Source of the DNA: a bacterium
GTDB lineage: Bacteria > Bacteroidota > Ignavibacteria > Ignavibacteriales > Ignavibacteriaceae
NCBI GenBank assembly: GCA_016716565.1
Contig: JADJWC010000001.1
Span: 310,001 to 374,000 of the forward strand
Length of the DNA stretch: 64,000 bases
Direction of reading: 5' to 3'
Shown piece by piece: positions 16,680 to 26,160 of the stretch (the stretch's first letter is position 1; every line of letters starts with the position of its first letter). Under the pieces are notes generated by a model. It searched no databases. It was given only the letters and a program-made list of their open reading frames with translations, and was not told the origin of the DNA. A program made the translations under genes and the position numbers.

Positions 16680-18221
16680 ATGAAAGTAAAATTCTCTCTT
16701 CCAATCTTTCTGGTTTTATTCATTTCGACAATAATATTCAGTCAACCCGGCTGGGTATCTTTGAATTCCGGTGCAACCGTAAATTTAAACTCAGTTTACT
16801 TTGTTGATGAAAACAACGGGTTCGTTGTAGGAGAATCCGGAACTGTTCTCAAAACTACCAACGGAGGCATGAGCTGGAATTCAACAACGACATCTCCTGC
16901 GGAAAATCTGAATGCTGTTCACTTTTTCAATGTTAACGAAGGTGTTATTGCAGCAAGCGGCGGGGTTATTTTCAGGACAACAAATGGAGGAACAACCTGG
17001 AATACAGTAACAACCGGAGTTTCGGACAATTTATTTTCGCTGTCATTCAGCGGGGCAACAGGATTGTGCGGCGGTTCATCACAAACAATTCTTAAATCTA
17101 CAAATTCAGGTGCTTCGTGGAGTATAATTCAGAATGGATTTTTCGGGGGCGGATTTTGGGGAACTCATATGATTAACGCAACTACAGGTTTTGTAGCAGG
17201 AGAGAACAGCATCTTCCAGCCAATGCTTGGTAAAACAACTAACGGCGGAACCACATGGGATTTTTTCCCCTTCTATCTTAACAGCAACGAAGGGAAATTG
17301 TACGCTGTCCACTTCTTTGATGCAAATAATGGAATTACAGCCGCTGCAGTTTGGGAAGGCTCGGGCGCAGTTTCAAGAACTACTGATGGAGGCAGTAACT
17401 GGAGTACTTCAATATTCGGGCAAGCCTTCTTCGGAATGCATTTTCCCACAAGCACAGTCGGCTATGTAGTTGGGATGGGCGGTGGTATTTACAAAACAAC
17501 AAACAGCGGTCTTAGCTGGACGAGCCAAAACAGCGGGACCAGTCAAACTCTCAACGATGTCTTTTTTATTAATGATTTCACCGGATTTGTAACAGGAGAA
17601 AACGGAGTAATACTAAAAACAACAGACGGAGGCGTTCCAGTTGAACTCACTTCTTTCACAGCAAATGCACAAGAAGGCATGGTAGTATTAAACTGGACAA
17701 CAGCAACAGAAACAAACAATCAAGGATTTGAGATTGAAAGGGCTTCGTCTTTGACTTCGCCCGTTCAAGAATGGCAGAAGATAGGATTTGTTCCGGGATT
17801 TGGAACAACAACAGAACCAAAAAGCTACAGTTACACGGATCAGTCAGTTACCGGCGGGAAATATTATTACAGGCTGAAGCAAATTGATTTTGACGGGAGC
17901 TTCACATATTCAGGAGTTATTGAAGCGGAGGTATTGGTGCCAACAGAATACTTGCTGAAACAGAATTACCCGAACCCATTTAACCCGGCAACAACGATAG
18001 AGTTCTCACTACCGGTAGATGCACAGGTAAAAATAGGTGTATATAATCTGGTAGGAGAAAAAGTAGCAGAGGTCATTGACAAAGATTTTACAGCAGGAAA
18101 TCACAGAATAGATTACAACGCATCACAGCTAACGAGCGGTGTATACTTGTATAAGCTGGATGCTGTAGATATATCAGGAAAGAATTATACTTCAGTAAAG
18201 AAGATGACATTACTGAAGTAA
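16680..18221 (+). CDS. type IX-secreted YCF48/BNR-repeat protein
   Basis: The 513-residue protein starts after a strong AAAGGAG site with a signal peptide (about 1-21, ending IIFSQ). Seven or so blades follow with the repeat pattern G..FKTTNGGxxW (residues about 25-310), as in YCF48/sialidase-like propellers. A fibronectin-like segment (VELTSFTANAQEG to EVLVP) comes next, and the protein ends in a type A sorting domain with NYPNPFNPATTIEFSLP and MTLLK. It should be exported and cell-surface attached. The last 580 bases, including the terminator, are nearly identical to those of the next gene. Confidence 0.9.
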   Translation: MKVKFSLPIFLVLFISTIIFSQPGWVSLNSGATVNLNSVYFVDENNGFVVGESGTVLKTTNGGMSWNSTTTSPAENLNAVHFFNVNEGVIAASGGVIFRTTNGGTTWNTVTTGVSDNLFSLSFSGATGLCGGSSQTILKSTNSGASWSIIQNGFFGGGFWGTHMINATTGFVAGENSIFQPMLGKTTNGGTTWDFFPFYLNSNEGKLYAVHFFDANNGITAAAVWEGSGAVSRTTDGGSNWSTSIFGQAFFGMHFPTSTVGYVVGMGGGIYKTTNSGLSWTSQNSGTSQTLNDVFFINDFTGFVTGENGVILKTTDGGVPVELTSFTANAQEGMVVLNWTTATETNNQGFEIERASSLTSPVQEWQKIGFVPGFGTTTEPKSYSYTDQSVTGGKYYYRLKQIDFDGSFTYSGVIEAEVLVPTEYLLKQNYPNPFNPATTIEFSLPVDAQVKIGVYNLVGEKVAEVIDKDFTAGNHRIDYNASQLTSGVYLYKLDAVDISGKNYTSVKKMTLLK

Positions 18222-18240
18222 GAAGGTAAACTTACCAATT

Positions 18241-18276
18241 AGAAAAGCCCCGCATATCCGGGGCTTTTCTATTTTT
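18241..18276 (+). terminator. rho-independent terminator
   Basis: A perfect stem of AGAAAAGCCCCG and CGGGGCTTTTCT around a short CATATC loop is followed by a T run. It lies 20 bases after the secreted repeat-protein stop, and a near copy follows the next gene. Confidence 0.92.
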
Positions 18277-18414
18277 AAACAAACAAAAGCACAACTAATT
18301 TAAAATGAATGTTGGACTTAATTAATTTTACTTTATATTTTAGCATAGTCAGAGTAAGTTTTTCAAAGCACAACTATGTTAATTCACATTTCACAACTTT
18401 TCAAGGGAGTAATT

Positions 18415-20160
18415 ATGAATAAATACATCTTACTATCGCTTCTATTAATTATCACCTCGTCTCTAAATTCATCTTTTTCTCAACAGTATTCATTTGAGGA
18501 ATTGATAATAGCGAAAGAGACTAATCCTCAAATATATATTGAAGCAAAGAGGGCGGCGATAAATCAGGAATTGCCGGTAAGCATAAAAATTCCTGGCGGC
18601 ATTTTGATAGACGTTATTAAAGTTGAAAACGATGAGATACTGTATAGTGTTATTAAGAATCTGTTAAATCCATTTTCAAACGGCGAAATTCTAACGTACA
18701 ATCAGGTCATGCAGAAATATGATCTTACAGATGCAGAAATTAATTGGGGAGGAATGATTAATAATGAGCAGCCAGAGAACGTAGCAACACAACTTTTACT
18801 TATACCCGATTGGACCAATGATAATGTTTTGTCCTTTGATCCAATAACCGGAAATCTGGTAAATGCAAACTATATTCCACCAAATCCGGGAAATCTAGCT
18901 TCACCCAAGCACGCGTTGTTAAATGTAAATGGTTTTATTAGCGTTTCAGATCAAATTACAGATCTTGTCCAAAAATTTGACACCTCCGGAAATTATCTTG
19001 GAATTTATGCTCCTGCTGGCGGAGTGAATAATAATATATTGGATAACTTACGTGGTCATGCGTACAGACCAAATGGAAATTTACTTGTAACTGTGGGCAG
19101 CGGGGCCAATACAAATGCTGTACCTGAATTCGATCTTGCAGGCAATTATCTTGGCAATTTTATAGCAATCGGTGCCGGCGGACTGAACAGTCCTTTCTGT
19201 GTTTTATTCAGAACGAGTGATGTTTTGGTCACCGGTTCAAGTAGCGATGCGGCACACAGGTACGATTTAAATGGAACTTATATTAATAATCTTATAACAG
19301 GTGTTCAGTTCCCGCAGCAAATAATCGAACTACCAAATGGTAATCTTGCCTTAGCAATTTTTTCAACTCCATCCGGATTGGGAATATATGACTCTAATGG
19401 TAATCAACTAAACTTTTTTACAGCAGTAACAGGATTGAGAGGAGTCTATCAACTTCCAAGTGGAAACTTTGTGGTAACAAATGGAGCCGGACTTCACGAA
19501 ATAGATGGAACCAATGGCAGCCTGATAAGAACAATCTATGCTTCAGCCAATTTGCAATACATATCATTGGTTGATTACTCAACAATTCCAGTTGAGTTAG
19601 TCTCTTTTTCTGCCAATGTCAATGGAAGTGGTGTTGAGTTAAATTGGGCAACAGCAACAGAAACAAACAATCAAGGATTTGAGATTGAAAGAAGTGCAGA
19701 TGGTTTTAACTTTAGTCAAATAGGTTATGTTCCGGGTTTCGGAACAACAACAGAACCGAAGAGCTACAGCTACACAGATCAATCAGTAACCAGCGGAACA
19801 TATTATTACAGACTAAAGCAGATAGACTTTGATGGAAGCTTTACATATTCAGGAGTTGTTGAAGCAGAAGTAGCCTTGCCAACAGAATTCTCACTTGAAC
19901 AGAACTACCCGAATCCATTCAACCCGGCAACAAAAATAGAATTCTCACTGCCAGTTGATGCACAAGTAAAGATAAGCGTATATAATCTTGTTGGAGAAAA
20001 AGTAGCAGAAGTCGTTAACGAAGATTTTACAGCAGGAAATCACAGAATAGATTACAACGCATCACAGCTAACGAGTGGAGTATACCTTTATAAGCTGGAA
20101 GCAGTAGATGTAACAGGGAATAATTATACTTCAGTAAAGAAGATGACATTACTGAAGTAA
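18415..20160 (+). CDS. type IX-secreted propeller-like protein
   Basis: The 581-residue protein is read from the ATG at 18415, which has a GGGAG site; an in-frame ATG at 18376 would place 13 residues before the signal peptide (MNKYILL to SSFSQQ). A leading region of about 120 residues precedes repeated strands with NG and DLAGNYLG or DLNGTYINN patterns typical of NHL/SBBP-like propellers (about 130-385). The fibronectin-like segment and sorting domain (NYPNPFNPATKIEFSLP, MTLLK) match those of the preceding gene. It is probably anchored at the cell surface; any ligand is unknown. Confidence 0.88.
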   Translation: MNKYILLSLLLIITSSLNSSFSQQYSFEELIIAKETNPQIYIEAKRAAINQELPVSIKIPGGILIDVIKVENDEILYSVIKNLLNPFSNGEILTYNQVMQKYDLTDAEINWGGMINNEQPENVATQLLLIPDWTNDNVLSFDPITGNLVNANYIPPNPGNLASPKHALLNVNGFISVSDQITDLVQKFDTSGNYLGIYAPAGGVNNNILDNLRGHAYRPNGNLLVTVGSGANTNAVPEFDLAGNYLGNFIAIGAGGLNSPFCVLFRTSDVLVTGSSSDAAHRYDLNGTYINNLITGVQFPQQIIELPNGNLALAIFSTPSGLGIYDSNGNQLNFFTAVTGLRGVYQLPSGNFVVTNGAGLHEIDGTNGSLIRTIYASANLQYISLVDYSTIPVELVSFSANVNGSGVELNWATATETNNQGFEIERSADGFNFSQIGYVPGFGTTTEPKSYSYTDQSVTSGTYYYRLKQIDFDGSFTYSGVVEAEVALPTEFSLEQNYPNPFNPATKIEFSLPVDAQVKISVYNLVGEKVAEVVNEDFTAGNHRIDYNASQLTSGVYLYKLEAVDVTGNNYTSVKKMTLLK

Positions 20161-20180
20161 GAAGGTAAACTTATCAATTA

Positions 20181-20213
20181 GAAAGCCCCGGATATCCGGG
20201 GCTTTTCAATTTT
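20181..20213 (+). terminator. rho-independent terminator
   Basis: The stem GAAAGCCCCG with CGGGGCTTTTC around a short ATATC core is followed by a T-rich tail. It is almost the same sequence as the terminator at 18241. Confidence 0.9.
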
Positions 20214-20232
20214 GAAAATAGGAAATCAATTT

Positions 20233-20919
20233 TTAAAATAAATTTTTCACCAGCCACTTATGCAACGGAAGCATGTCCTTGAATATTTTGTAAATAATGT
20301 CTACCGCTTTCCCGCCGCCGATTATTTTCAAATTAGAACTTTCAAACCATGCATAAATTCCTTCATACAACAAATAGCCGGGATAAAGTGTATTTGCACC
20401 GTAGCCCTTCGGAGTTTTCTTAAATTTTTTTCCGCCGATTGTATATCCTTTCTTCTCCAGCGTTCTTACAATTTGGTGAAGCTCCTTTGCCGAAACGGAA
20501 TTTGAAACAACATCACGATATTTTTTAAGAAGGTGAGGCGGAAACATATAAATTCCAAGTCCGACCCCAAAAAGTTTCGGCTCAAGATGAAAGTAAAATC
20601 CACTGGCATCCATCTTTTTCATTTTGCCGTTCCAGAAATACAAACCCGCATTTGTTTTATACGGTGTTTTATCTTTGCTGAACCGGACATCTCTGTGCAA
20701 ACGGAAAATAGATTTATCAACTTTCGGGATTGCTACAATATCAGGATCAATATCCTGAAGCTTATCACCCATTTCAACAACAAACTGAATGCAAGGTTCA
20801 AGAAAATCAGAATTGTAAAGATCACGGTTGGCTTCAAACCATTCACGGTTATTGTTCTTAGAAAGTTTGTTTAGGAAGGCAGTAGTTTTTTTAGGAAAAT
20901 CCTTTGGCCCTTTTTTCAT
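20233..20919 (-). CDS. DUF2461 (TIGR02453) family protein
   Basis: The 228-residue protein carries the DUF2461 pattern: an NNNREWFEANRDLY motif near residues 21-34, then SIFRLHRDVRFSKDKTPYKT, the ASGFYFHLEP segment and GVGLGIYMFPP. The family is common in bacteria and some fungi and has no established function. The conserved Arg, Asp and His residues suggest an enzyme or ligand-binding role. The gene is monocistronic and a TAAGGAG-like site precedes the ATG. Confidence 0.9.
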   Translation of the reverse strand: MKKGPKDFPKKTTAFLNKLSKNNNREWFEANRDLYNSDFLEPCIQFVVEMGDKLQDIDPDIVAIPKVDKSIFRLHRDVRFSKDKTPYKTNAGLYFWNGKMKKMDASGFYFHLEPKLFGVGLGIYMFPPHLLKKYRDVVSNSVSAKELHQIVRTLEKKGYTIGGKKFKKTPKGYGANTLYPGYLLYEGIYAWFESSNLKIIGGGKAVDIIYKIFKDMLPLHKWLVKNLF

Positions 20920-21377
20920 TATAGCTCCTTAGTGAGAATCAACGTAAAAATTAAAATGACTATTAAATTTAAGCGGCAAGCAATAACAATTACAATTTTT
21001 AATGAGTACCTGCAAATAATATTTTGATATAAACAATGAAACCGGATAAAATATTTTGTATTTGCTTAGAAAAAGATCCCTCCAATTTTTAAATAAAGAG
21101 CACATATATGAATAGCATTTGTTAACCATTAAAAATTTACAGTATAAATTAACCATGTTTTGAATTAAGCTTTTTCTTGCTAATTTAAAGCCAGCCTAAC
21201 TAAATAAATACTTCTTGTAATTTTCTTTCTAGAAGGTTAGTCAAATTTTATATAGTTATCAGGTGCCGCCCTAGAAATCAATTCCCTCTCATCTGATAAA
21301 AATCCCTCCGGATAAACTTTCCGGCTTAATAGTAAGTCGATAGTTTTAATATAAACACTTAATGAAGCGGAAACACT
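20920..21377. other. AT-rich intergenic region
   Basis: These 458 bases separate divergent genes and should contain two promoters. I see no convincing gene. A 75-codon minus-strand frame (20929-21156) has biased, low-complexity composition and no ribosome site. Just before the next start is an AAGCGGAA that could serve weakly in translation. No repeats are evident. Confidence 0.5.
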
Positions 21378-23531
21378 ATGAAAATTATTTACCTCATTTT
21401 ACTAATGATTTTATTTACGAATCCTGTTTTATCACAATGGGAATCTATTGGTCCATATGGCGGGTACATTCGCTGCTTAATAAAAGATAACCAAGGCAGA
21501 ATTATATCGGGTAATGCATATGGGGGGATATTTAGAACTTCTGATGCTGGGCAAAATTGGGAACAGTTATTTACTGGTTATAGAAATGAAGATGTCAGGT
21601 CATTAGCTGTCAACTCAAACAATCACATTTTTGCCGGAACAGATTTACGAGGACTTTATCTTTCCACAAATGATGGATTATCATGGGAGAGACTCGTAAA
21701 TTCAGTTTCCACACGCACCATTAATGATATTCTAATTAAAAGCAACGGAGATATTTTTATAGGAACTTTCAATGGGGTATATCGATCAACGGATAATGGG
21801 AACACATTTACCTCGGCAAACAACGGAATTACGAACACATCAATTTATTCACTTGGTTTATCGGGAGATTACATCTTTGCAGGGACAAATGGTGCAGGTG
21901 TATTTCGTTCAAGTGATGACGGTGCAAACTGGGAAGCTGCGAACAGTGGAATTAATTTGAATGATGGTATCGTTTGGGACTTTGCGTCTGCGGAAGAAAC
22001 TGAAAATGTTGGGGCGGCAGAAATTCACGCACTTACACAAAATGAATTGTATCGCTCCTTAAATTCGGGTGCAAGCTGGGTTGAGCTTTCACTGCCAAGC
22101 GGGCTTTATGTTGATGTGCTGTTGAAGAATAATGGTGACATTTATGTAGTGGGCGATAAAATATTAAACTCCACTGACCAAGGTAATAGCTGGAACACTT
22201 ATAACTCACCAACCAGCGCATTAATTTCTTCAGTTGTAGAAATCGATCCAAATTCATTAATGATCGGAACTCAGGGTCCGGGGAATTACGTCTCAACCGA
22301 TAATGGTTTTAATTGGAACCTGGAAGTTACCGGTATGCCGGCAACAGCAATTACTAATATTAGCACAACCGCTGGAGTCATCAACGTATCTACACGGCAT
22401 AGTGGAGTTTTCAGTTCGAACGATGGCGGCTTGAATTGGTTCAATCTCAGTTTATCTATTCCAAACGGCTGGTTTTACGGCTTATACCAGCATCCAATAA
22501 CTAACACATTTTTCGCTTTGCATCAAAATGGCGTTTACAGATCAATAAATGGTGGAGCAGATTGGAACTTGACATCTGCTTTTGGAAAAACAATGGTAGT
22601 TAATTCACTTGGAAATATTTTCCTGGGTGGCGGCTCCTTCATTTCCAAATCAACAGACGACGGTGTTTCTTATCAATCAATACAAATTGGCGCAAATGTT
22701 TTTTATTCTCTTGATATTGCAGTTGACCTGGAAGATAATATATATGTAGCAACAGCTAACGAAAATGGACTTCAGGGCCAAGGAGTATATAAATCTTCAG
22801 ACTTAGGTATATCCTATTTTCCGTACAATGTCGGATTACCAAATGACATTACCTCTGTAGAAACCGTAGATAGAACCGGGTTTCCAAGTGTTTTTGATTG
22901 CATTAAAGAGATGCTTGCTGCTGATGCAAATGGCAACTTTTATTCAAACAATCAAGATGGGAGCTGGAATCCATTTAACATTGGATTTCAGCAAGGCGGA
23001 TTAGTAAAAGACATAGCCGCATTAAATTATACAGACGGCATTTCAATCTCAGTAATTACTGAGCGGGAAATGTTTAAAATAAATGATGAATCAAACTGCA
23101 TTTTTGAAGAAGAAGAGAATCTTCCTGACGATGCTTTTTTCTTAGAAATGGGCAGGCGATTTGGCCTCGGTGATACTACGGCAACTAATTACGTTGGTAC
23201 TTTAGGCTCGGGAATATTTAAAAGGGATGTTTCAACAGGTGTAGAAAAAGAAGAAAAAACTTTCCCCAATACTTTTAGACTTGAACAAAACTATCCCAAT
23301 CCATTCAATCCAACCACAACAATTCAGTTCTCACTTCCGGAACGATCATTTGTAAAACTTGAAGTGTTTAACACACTTGGAGAAAAAGTTTCAACGCTTG
23401 TTGCCGAGGAGTTGAACGCAGGGGTATATAATTATGAATGGAGCGCAGAAGATCTGCCGAGTGGAATATATTTCTACAGACTTAGCACAAATAAATTTTT
23501 TGAAATGATGAAAATGATTCTATTAAAGTAA
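21378..23531 (+). CDS. type IX-secreted BNR/sialidase-like repeat protein
   Basis: The 717-residue protein has a signal peptide (about 1-19, ending VLSQW). It contains more than ten repeats of the form (S/T)xDxGxxW, for example RTSDAGQNWEQL, LSTNDGLSWERL and RSSDDGANWEAA, typical of BNR propeller blades; two stacked propellers are likely. The C-terminal sorting domain has NYPNPFNPTTTIQFSLPE and ends MILLK. BNR folds occur in sialidases and in many adhesion proteins; I see no sialidase catalytic set, so a structural or binding role is likelier. The next secreted gene starts 28 bases downstream. Confidence 0.88.
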   Translation: MKIIYLILLMILFTNPVLSQWESIGPYGGYIRCLIKDNQGRIISGNAYGGIFRTSDAGQNWEQLFTGYRNEDVRSLAVNSNNHIFAGTDLRGLYLSTNDGLSWERLVNSVSTRTINDILIKSNGDIFIGTFNGVYRSTDNGNTFTSANNGITNTSIYSLGLSGDYIFAGTNGAGVFRSSDDGANWEAANSGINLNDGIVWDFASAEETENVGAAEIHALTQNELYRSLNSGASWVELSLPSGLYVDVLLKNNGDIYVVGDKILNSTDQGNSWNTYNSPTSALISSVVEIDPNSLMIGTQGPGNYVSTDNGFNWNLEVTGMPATAITNISTTAGVINVSTRHSGVFSSNDGGLNWFNLSLSIPNGWFYGLYQHPITNTFFALHQNGVYRSINGGADWNLTSAFGKTMVVNSLGNIFLGGGSFISKSTDDGVSYQSIQIGANVFYSLDIAVDLEDNIYVATANENGLQGQGVYKSSDLGISYFPYNVGLPNDITSVETVDRTGFPSVFDCIKEMLAADANGNFYSNNQDGSWNPFNIGFQQGGLVKDIAALNYTDGISISVITEREMFKINDESNCIFEEEENLPDDAFFLEMGRRFGLGDTTATNYVGTLGSGIFKRDVSTGVEKEEKTFPNTFRLEQNYPNPFNPTTTIQFSLPERSFVKLEVFNTLGEKVSTLVAEELNAGVYNYEWSAEDLPSGIYFYRLSTNKFFEMMKMILLK

Positions 23532-23559
23532 AAAGAAATAAAAATATTAAGGAGACAAT

Positions 23560-26103
23560 ATGAAAACTTTGGTAAAGTTTTTTTATAATTATTTTTTCAA
23601 CCTACCTGCCGGTAAAAGAAAAATCTATCTGCCAATCATTATCATTCTGGCAATGCTACATTGCATTACCATGGATGCACAACAAAATTTTATGTATCAT
23701 CCTGATGATGTTTACTGGAGCTATCAGTTTGGATATCCAGGCCTGTTTAACAGAGCAAGAGTTGTTGCTCCTTATAATTCCACAACCATGGTATTTGCTG
23801 GAAATTTTGAGCTGCCAAATGAACAAGGCGAATTTGAATCTTATCTGCTTGCATTTTGGGACGGTGTTGGCTGGCGTCTCGAAGGTCCCGGTCATATAAA
23901 TGATTTTAATTCTGAATTCATTTTAGATATGTGTGTGGTCGGGACTGATATTTATATTGGAGGCAACTTTACTACACTTAACACTGCTAATATTCAATAT
24001 CTTGCCAGATGGGACGGTTCACAATGGAGTGCAGTAGGCACAGGTGTTAATGGTGCTGTCTATGCTTTGGAAACCGACGGAAATTTTAATTTATATGCCG
24101 GAGGTGATTTAACAATGGCCGGAGGCATTACAGCGTATCATATTGCTAAATGGGATGGAAACAACTGGTCTGCACTGTTAGGATCAGGAGGAGGAAATGG
24201 TGTTAATGGCAGAGTTCGATCAATTGCAATTGGAAATACGGGAGTTTATGTCGGTGGAGATTTTACAATTGCCGGCGGAACGATTGCTTACTTTGCGGCT
24301 CTTTATAATACCGCTGCAACTCCAGATGATTGGCAGGATCTTGATATTATCTGGACAATTGGGAATGTAAGCACAATCGATGTGGTGGGTGAAAAAATTT
24401 TTATAGGAGGTGGGTTTCACTCAGTTAATGGTTGGCCCGGAGATTATATTGTTCAGAAGGATGGCGCTGGTAGCTGGGAAGCTATGGGCAGCGGTTCTGA
24501 TCTGGCAGTTCAGAAGCTTATTGCAACTACTAATGCTGAAGTTTTTGCAATAGGAGATTTTAGAACCGACGCCGGACCAGCCGCCAGCCTTATTGCCAAA
24601 TGGAATGGTTCTGCCTGGGAAGCTTTAGGTGACGAGCCATTTTATCAATCAGGGGATACTTATGATATTGCCATGCACGACCCGTATGTTCTTTATACTA
24701 CAAGGTTTGAATTTCAAAATCCAAATTACCTCCTCGGTAATGGAATTTATGAATGGGATGGAACATCATGGTCGGGACTAGGAAATGGAATGGGCGATCA
24801 CTACTGGACAACAACTATGTTTGTAAGTAACCTTGAATGGTATGATTCGAAACTTTTTGTTGCAGGGAATTTTTCTACGGCCGGGGATAAAAGAATACAG
24901 GGATTGGCACAATTCGATGGGGATACCTGGTCAGATGTTGGAGGAGGATCTCAAACTCCATTCTTTTTTGTTAATGATTTGTTGGTTAACGATAATAAGC
25001 TTTATGCCGGCGGATATTTTACCAGTATGGGCGGATCGAATGCAAATTATATTGCGGCCTGGGACGGGAATTCATGGTCAGCACTTGGAACGAGTCCAGA
25101 TAATACTGTGCAGACAATTCATGCGATAGGAACGGATATTTATGCCAGCGGTAATTTTTTTAATGCCGGCGGAGTTCCCGCTACTTTTATTGCAAGATGG
25201 GATGGTGTATCCTGGCATCCGCTCGCAAATGGAGGTGTCTTGTGCAATGCGATGGCAAACATAGGAAATGATTTATATGCCGGTGGTTCATTTACATTAA
25301 TTAACGGAGGAACCGTTTCGGTTAATGGTCTGGCAAGATGGGATGGAAGTAATTGGTTCGATGTTGGAGGTGGTGTCAGCGTAAGTTCTGGAAGTTCTGC
25401 TGTGTATGCACTGGCAGTTAGAAACAATGAATTAATTGTCGGAGGAAATTTTACAATGGCAGGCTCAATCCCTGCAAATAATATTGCAATATGGAATGGT
25501 TCACAGTGGTCTGCATTAGGTGATGGACTGAATGGACAGGTAAGAGCAATTCTGGTTAATGGTGATGATATTTATGCCGGTGGACAATTTACAATTGCTG
25601 GAGGAGACGCGGCATTTTCAATTGCAAAGTGGGATGGTTCTGATTGGCAGCCATTGGGAAAAGGAATTCACCAGGCAAATAATTTTATAGCCACTGCGAC
25701 GGTCTATTCACTCAAAGCCACTCCTGAAGGATTATTTGTGGGAGGACAGTTTACTCACGCTGGTGATAAGTACTCGAATATGATAGCACTTTACACAGAC
25801 TTTACAACGGATATTAAGGAAGTCGAAAATCAAGTTCCTTTAGAATGTCGACTTGAACAAAACTATCCCAATCCATTTAACCCAAGTACAACAATTCAGT
25901 TCTCAATTCCTGAACAATCATTTGTAAAGCTTGAAGTGTTTAATACACTGGGAGAAAAAATATCAACGCTTGTTTCGGAGGAACTGAATGCGGGAAATTA
26001 TACGTATGAGTGGAATGCCGAGAAACTATCAAGCGGGATTTATTATTATAAATTATCCGCCAATGAATTTTCTAAAGCGAATAAAATGATTTTGCTTAAG
26101 TGA
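23560..26103 (+). CDS. type IX-secreted repeat protein of the YAGG-F-AGG propeller type
   Basis: The 847-residue protein has a long N-region before its hydrophobic signal segment (about 26-42, cut near MDAQ). About fourteen repeats share the pattern (Y/V)GGxFTxAG...IAxWDGxxWSALGxG, each of roughly 45-50 residues. This kelch-like or delta-60-type pattern suggests two beta-propellers. The C-terminal sorting domain (NYPNPFNPSTTIQFSIPE, MILLK) is a close relative of that in the gene upstream. A GGAGA site precedes the ATG. Function is unknown; a surface binding role is inferred. Confidence 0.88.
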   Translation: MKTLVKFFYNYFFNLPAGKRKIYLPIIIILAMLHCITMDAQQNFMYHPDDVYWSYQFGYPGLFNRARVVAPYNSTTMVFAGNFELPNEQGEFESYLLAFWDGVGWRLEGPGHINDFNSEFILDMCVVGTDIYIGGNFTTLNTANIQYLARWDGSQWSAVGTGVNGAVYALETDGNFNLYAGGDLTMAGGITAYHIAKWDGNNWSALLGSGGGNGVNGRVRSIAIGNTGVYVGGDFTIAGGTIAYFAALYNTAATPDDWQDLDIIWTIGNVSTIDVVGEKIFIGGGFHSVNGWPGDYIVQKDGAGSWEAMGSGSDLAVQKLIATTNAEVFAIGDFRTDAGPAASLIAKWNGSAWEALGDEPFYQSGDTYDIAMHDPYVLYTTRFEFQNPNYLLGNGIYEWDGTSWSGLGNGMGDHYWTTTMFVSNLEWYDSKLFVAGNFSTAGDKRIQGLAQFDGDTWSDVGGGSQTPFFFVNDLLVNDNKLYAGGYFTSMGGSNANYIAAWDGNSWSALGTSPDNTVQTIHAIGTDIYASGNFFNAGGVPATFIARWDGVSWHPLANGGVLCNAMANIGNDLYAGGSFTLINGGTVSVNGLARWDGSNWFDVGGGVSVSSGSSAVYALAVRNNELIVGGNFTMAGSIPANNIAIWNGSQWSALGDGLNGQVRAILVNGDDIYAGGQFTIAGGDAAFSIAKWDGSDWQPLGKGIHQANNFIATATVYSLKATPEGLFVGGQFTHAGDKYSNMIALYTDFTTDIKEVENQVPLECRLEQNYPNPFNPSTTIQFSIPEQSFVKLEVFNTLGEKISTLVSEELNAGNYTYEWNAEKLSSGIYYYKLSANEFSKANKMILLK

Positions 26104-26121
26104 AAATTTATAAGGAGGTCC

Positions 26122-26160
26122 AATCCCCGTTTCTTTAATTGAAGAGGCGGGAATTTTTAT
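26122..26160 (+). terminator. rho-independent terminator after the secreted pair
   Basis: AATCCCCGTTTCTT pairs with GAAGAGGCGGGAATT around a TAATT loop, allowing G-T pairs and one mismatch, and runs into TTTTTATTTTA. It overlaps the 3' end of the convergent minus-strand gene by four bases. A perfect AAGGAGGT without a gene lies at 26112-26119 just before it. Confidence 0.85.

Noticed and set aside
20929..21156. 75-codon minus-strand frame between divergent genes
   Set aside because: Composition is that of AT-rich spacer (many Tyr, Cys, Lys and Phe), with no ribosome site and no known motif.
21378..23531. Functional sialidase
   Set aside because: BNR blades are present, but I cannot find the Arg triad and Asp/Tyr/Glu catalytic set, so only a repeat-protein call is justified.
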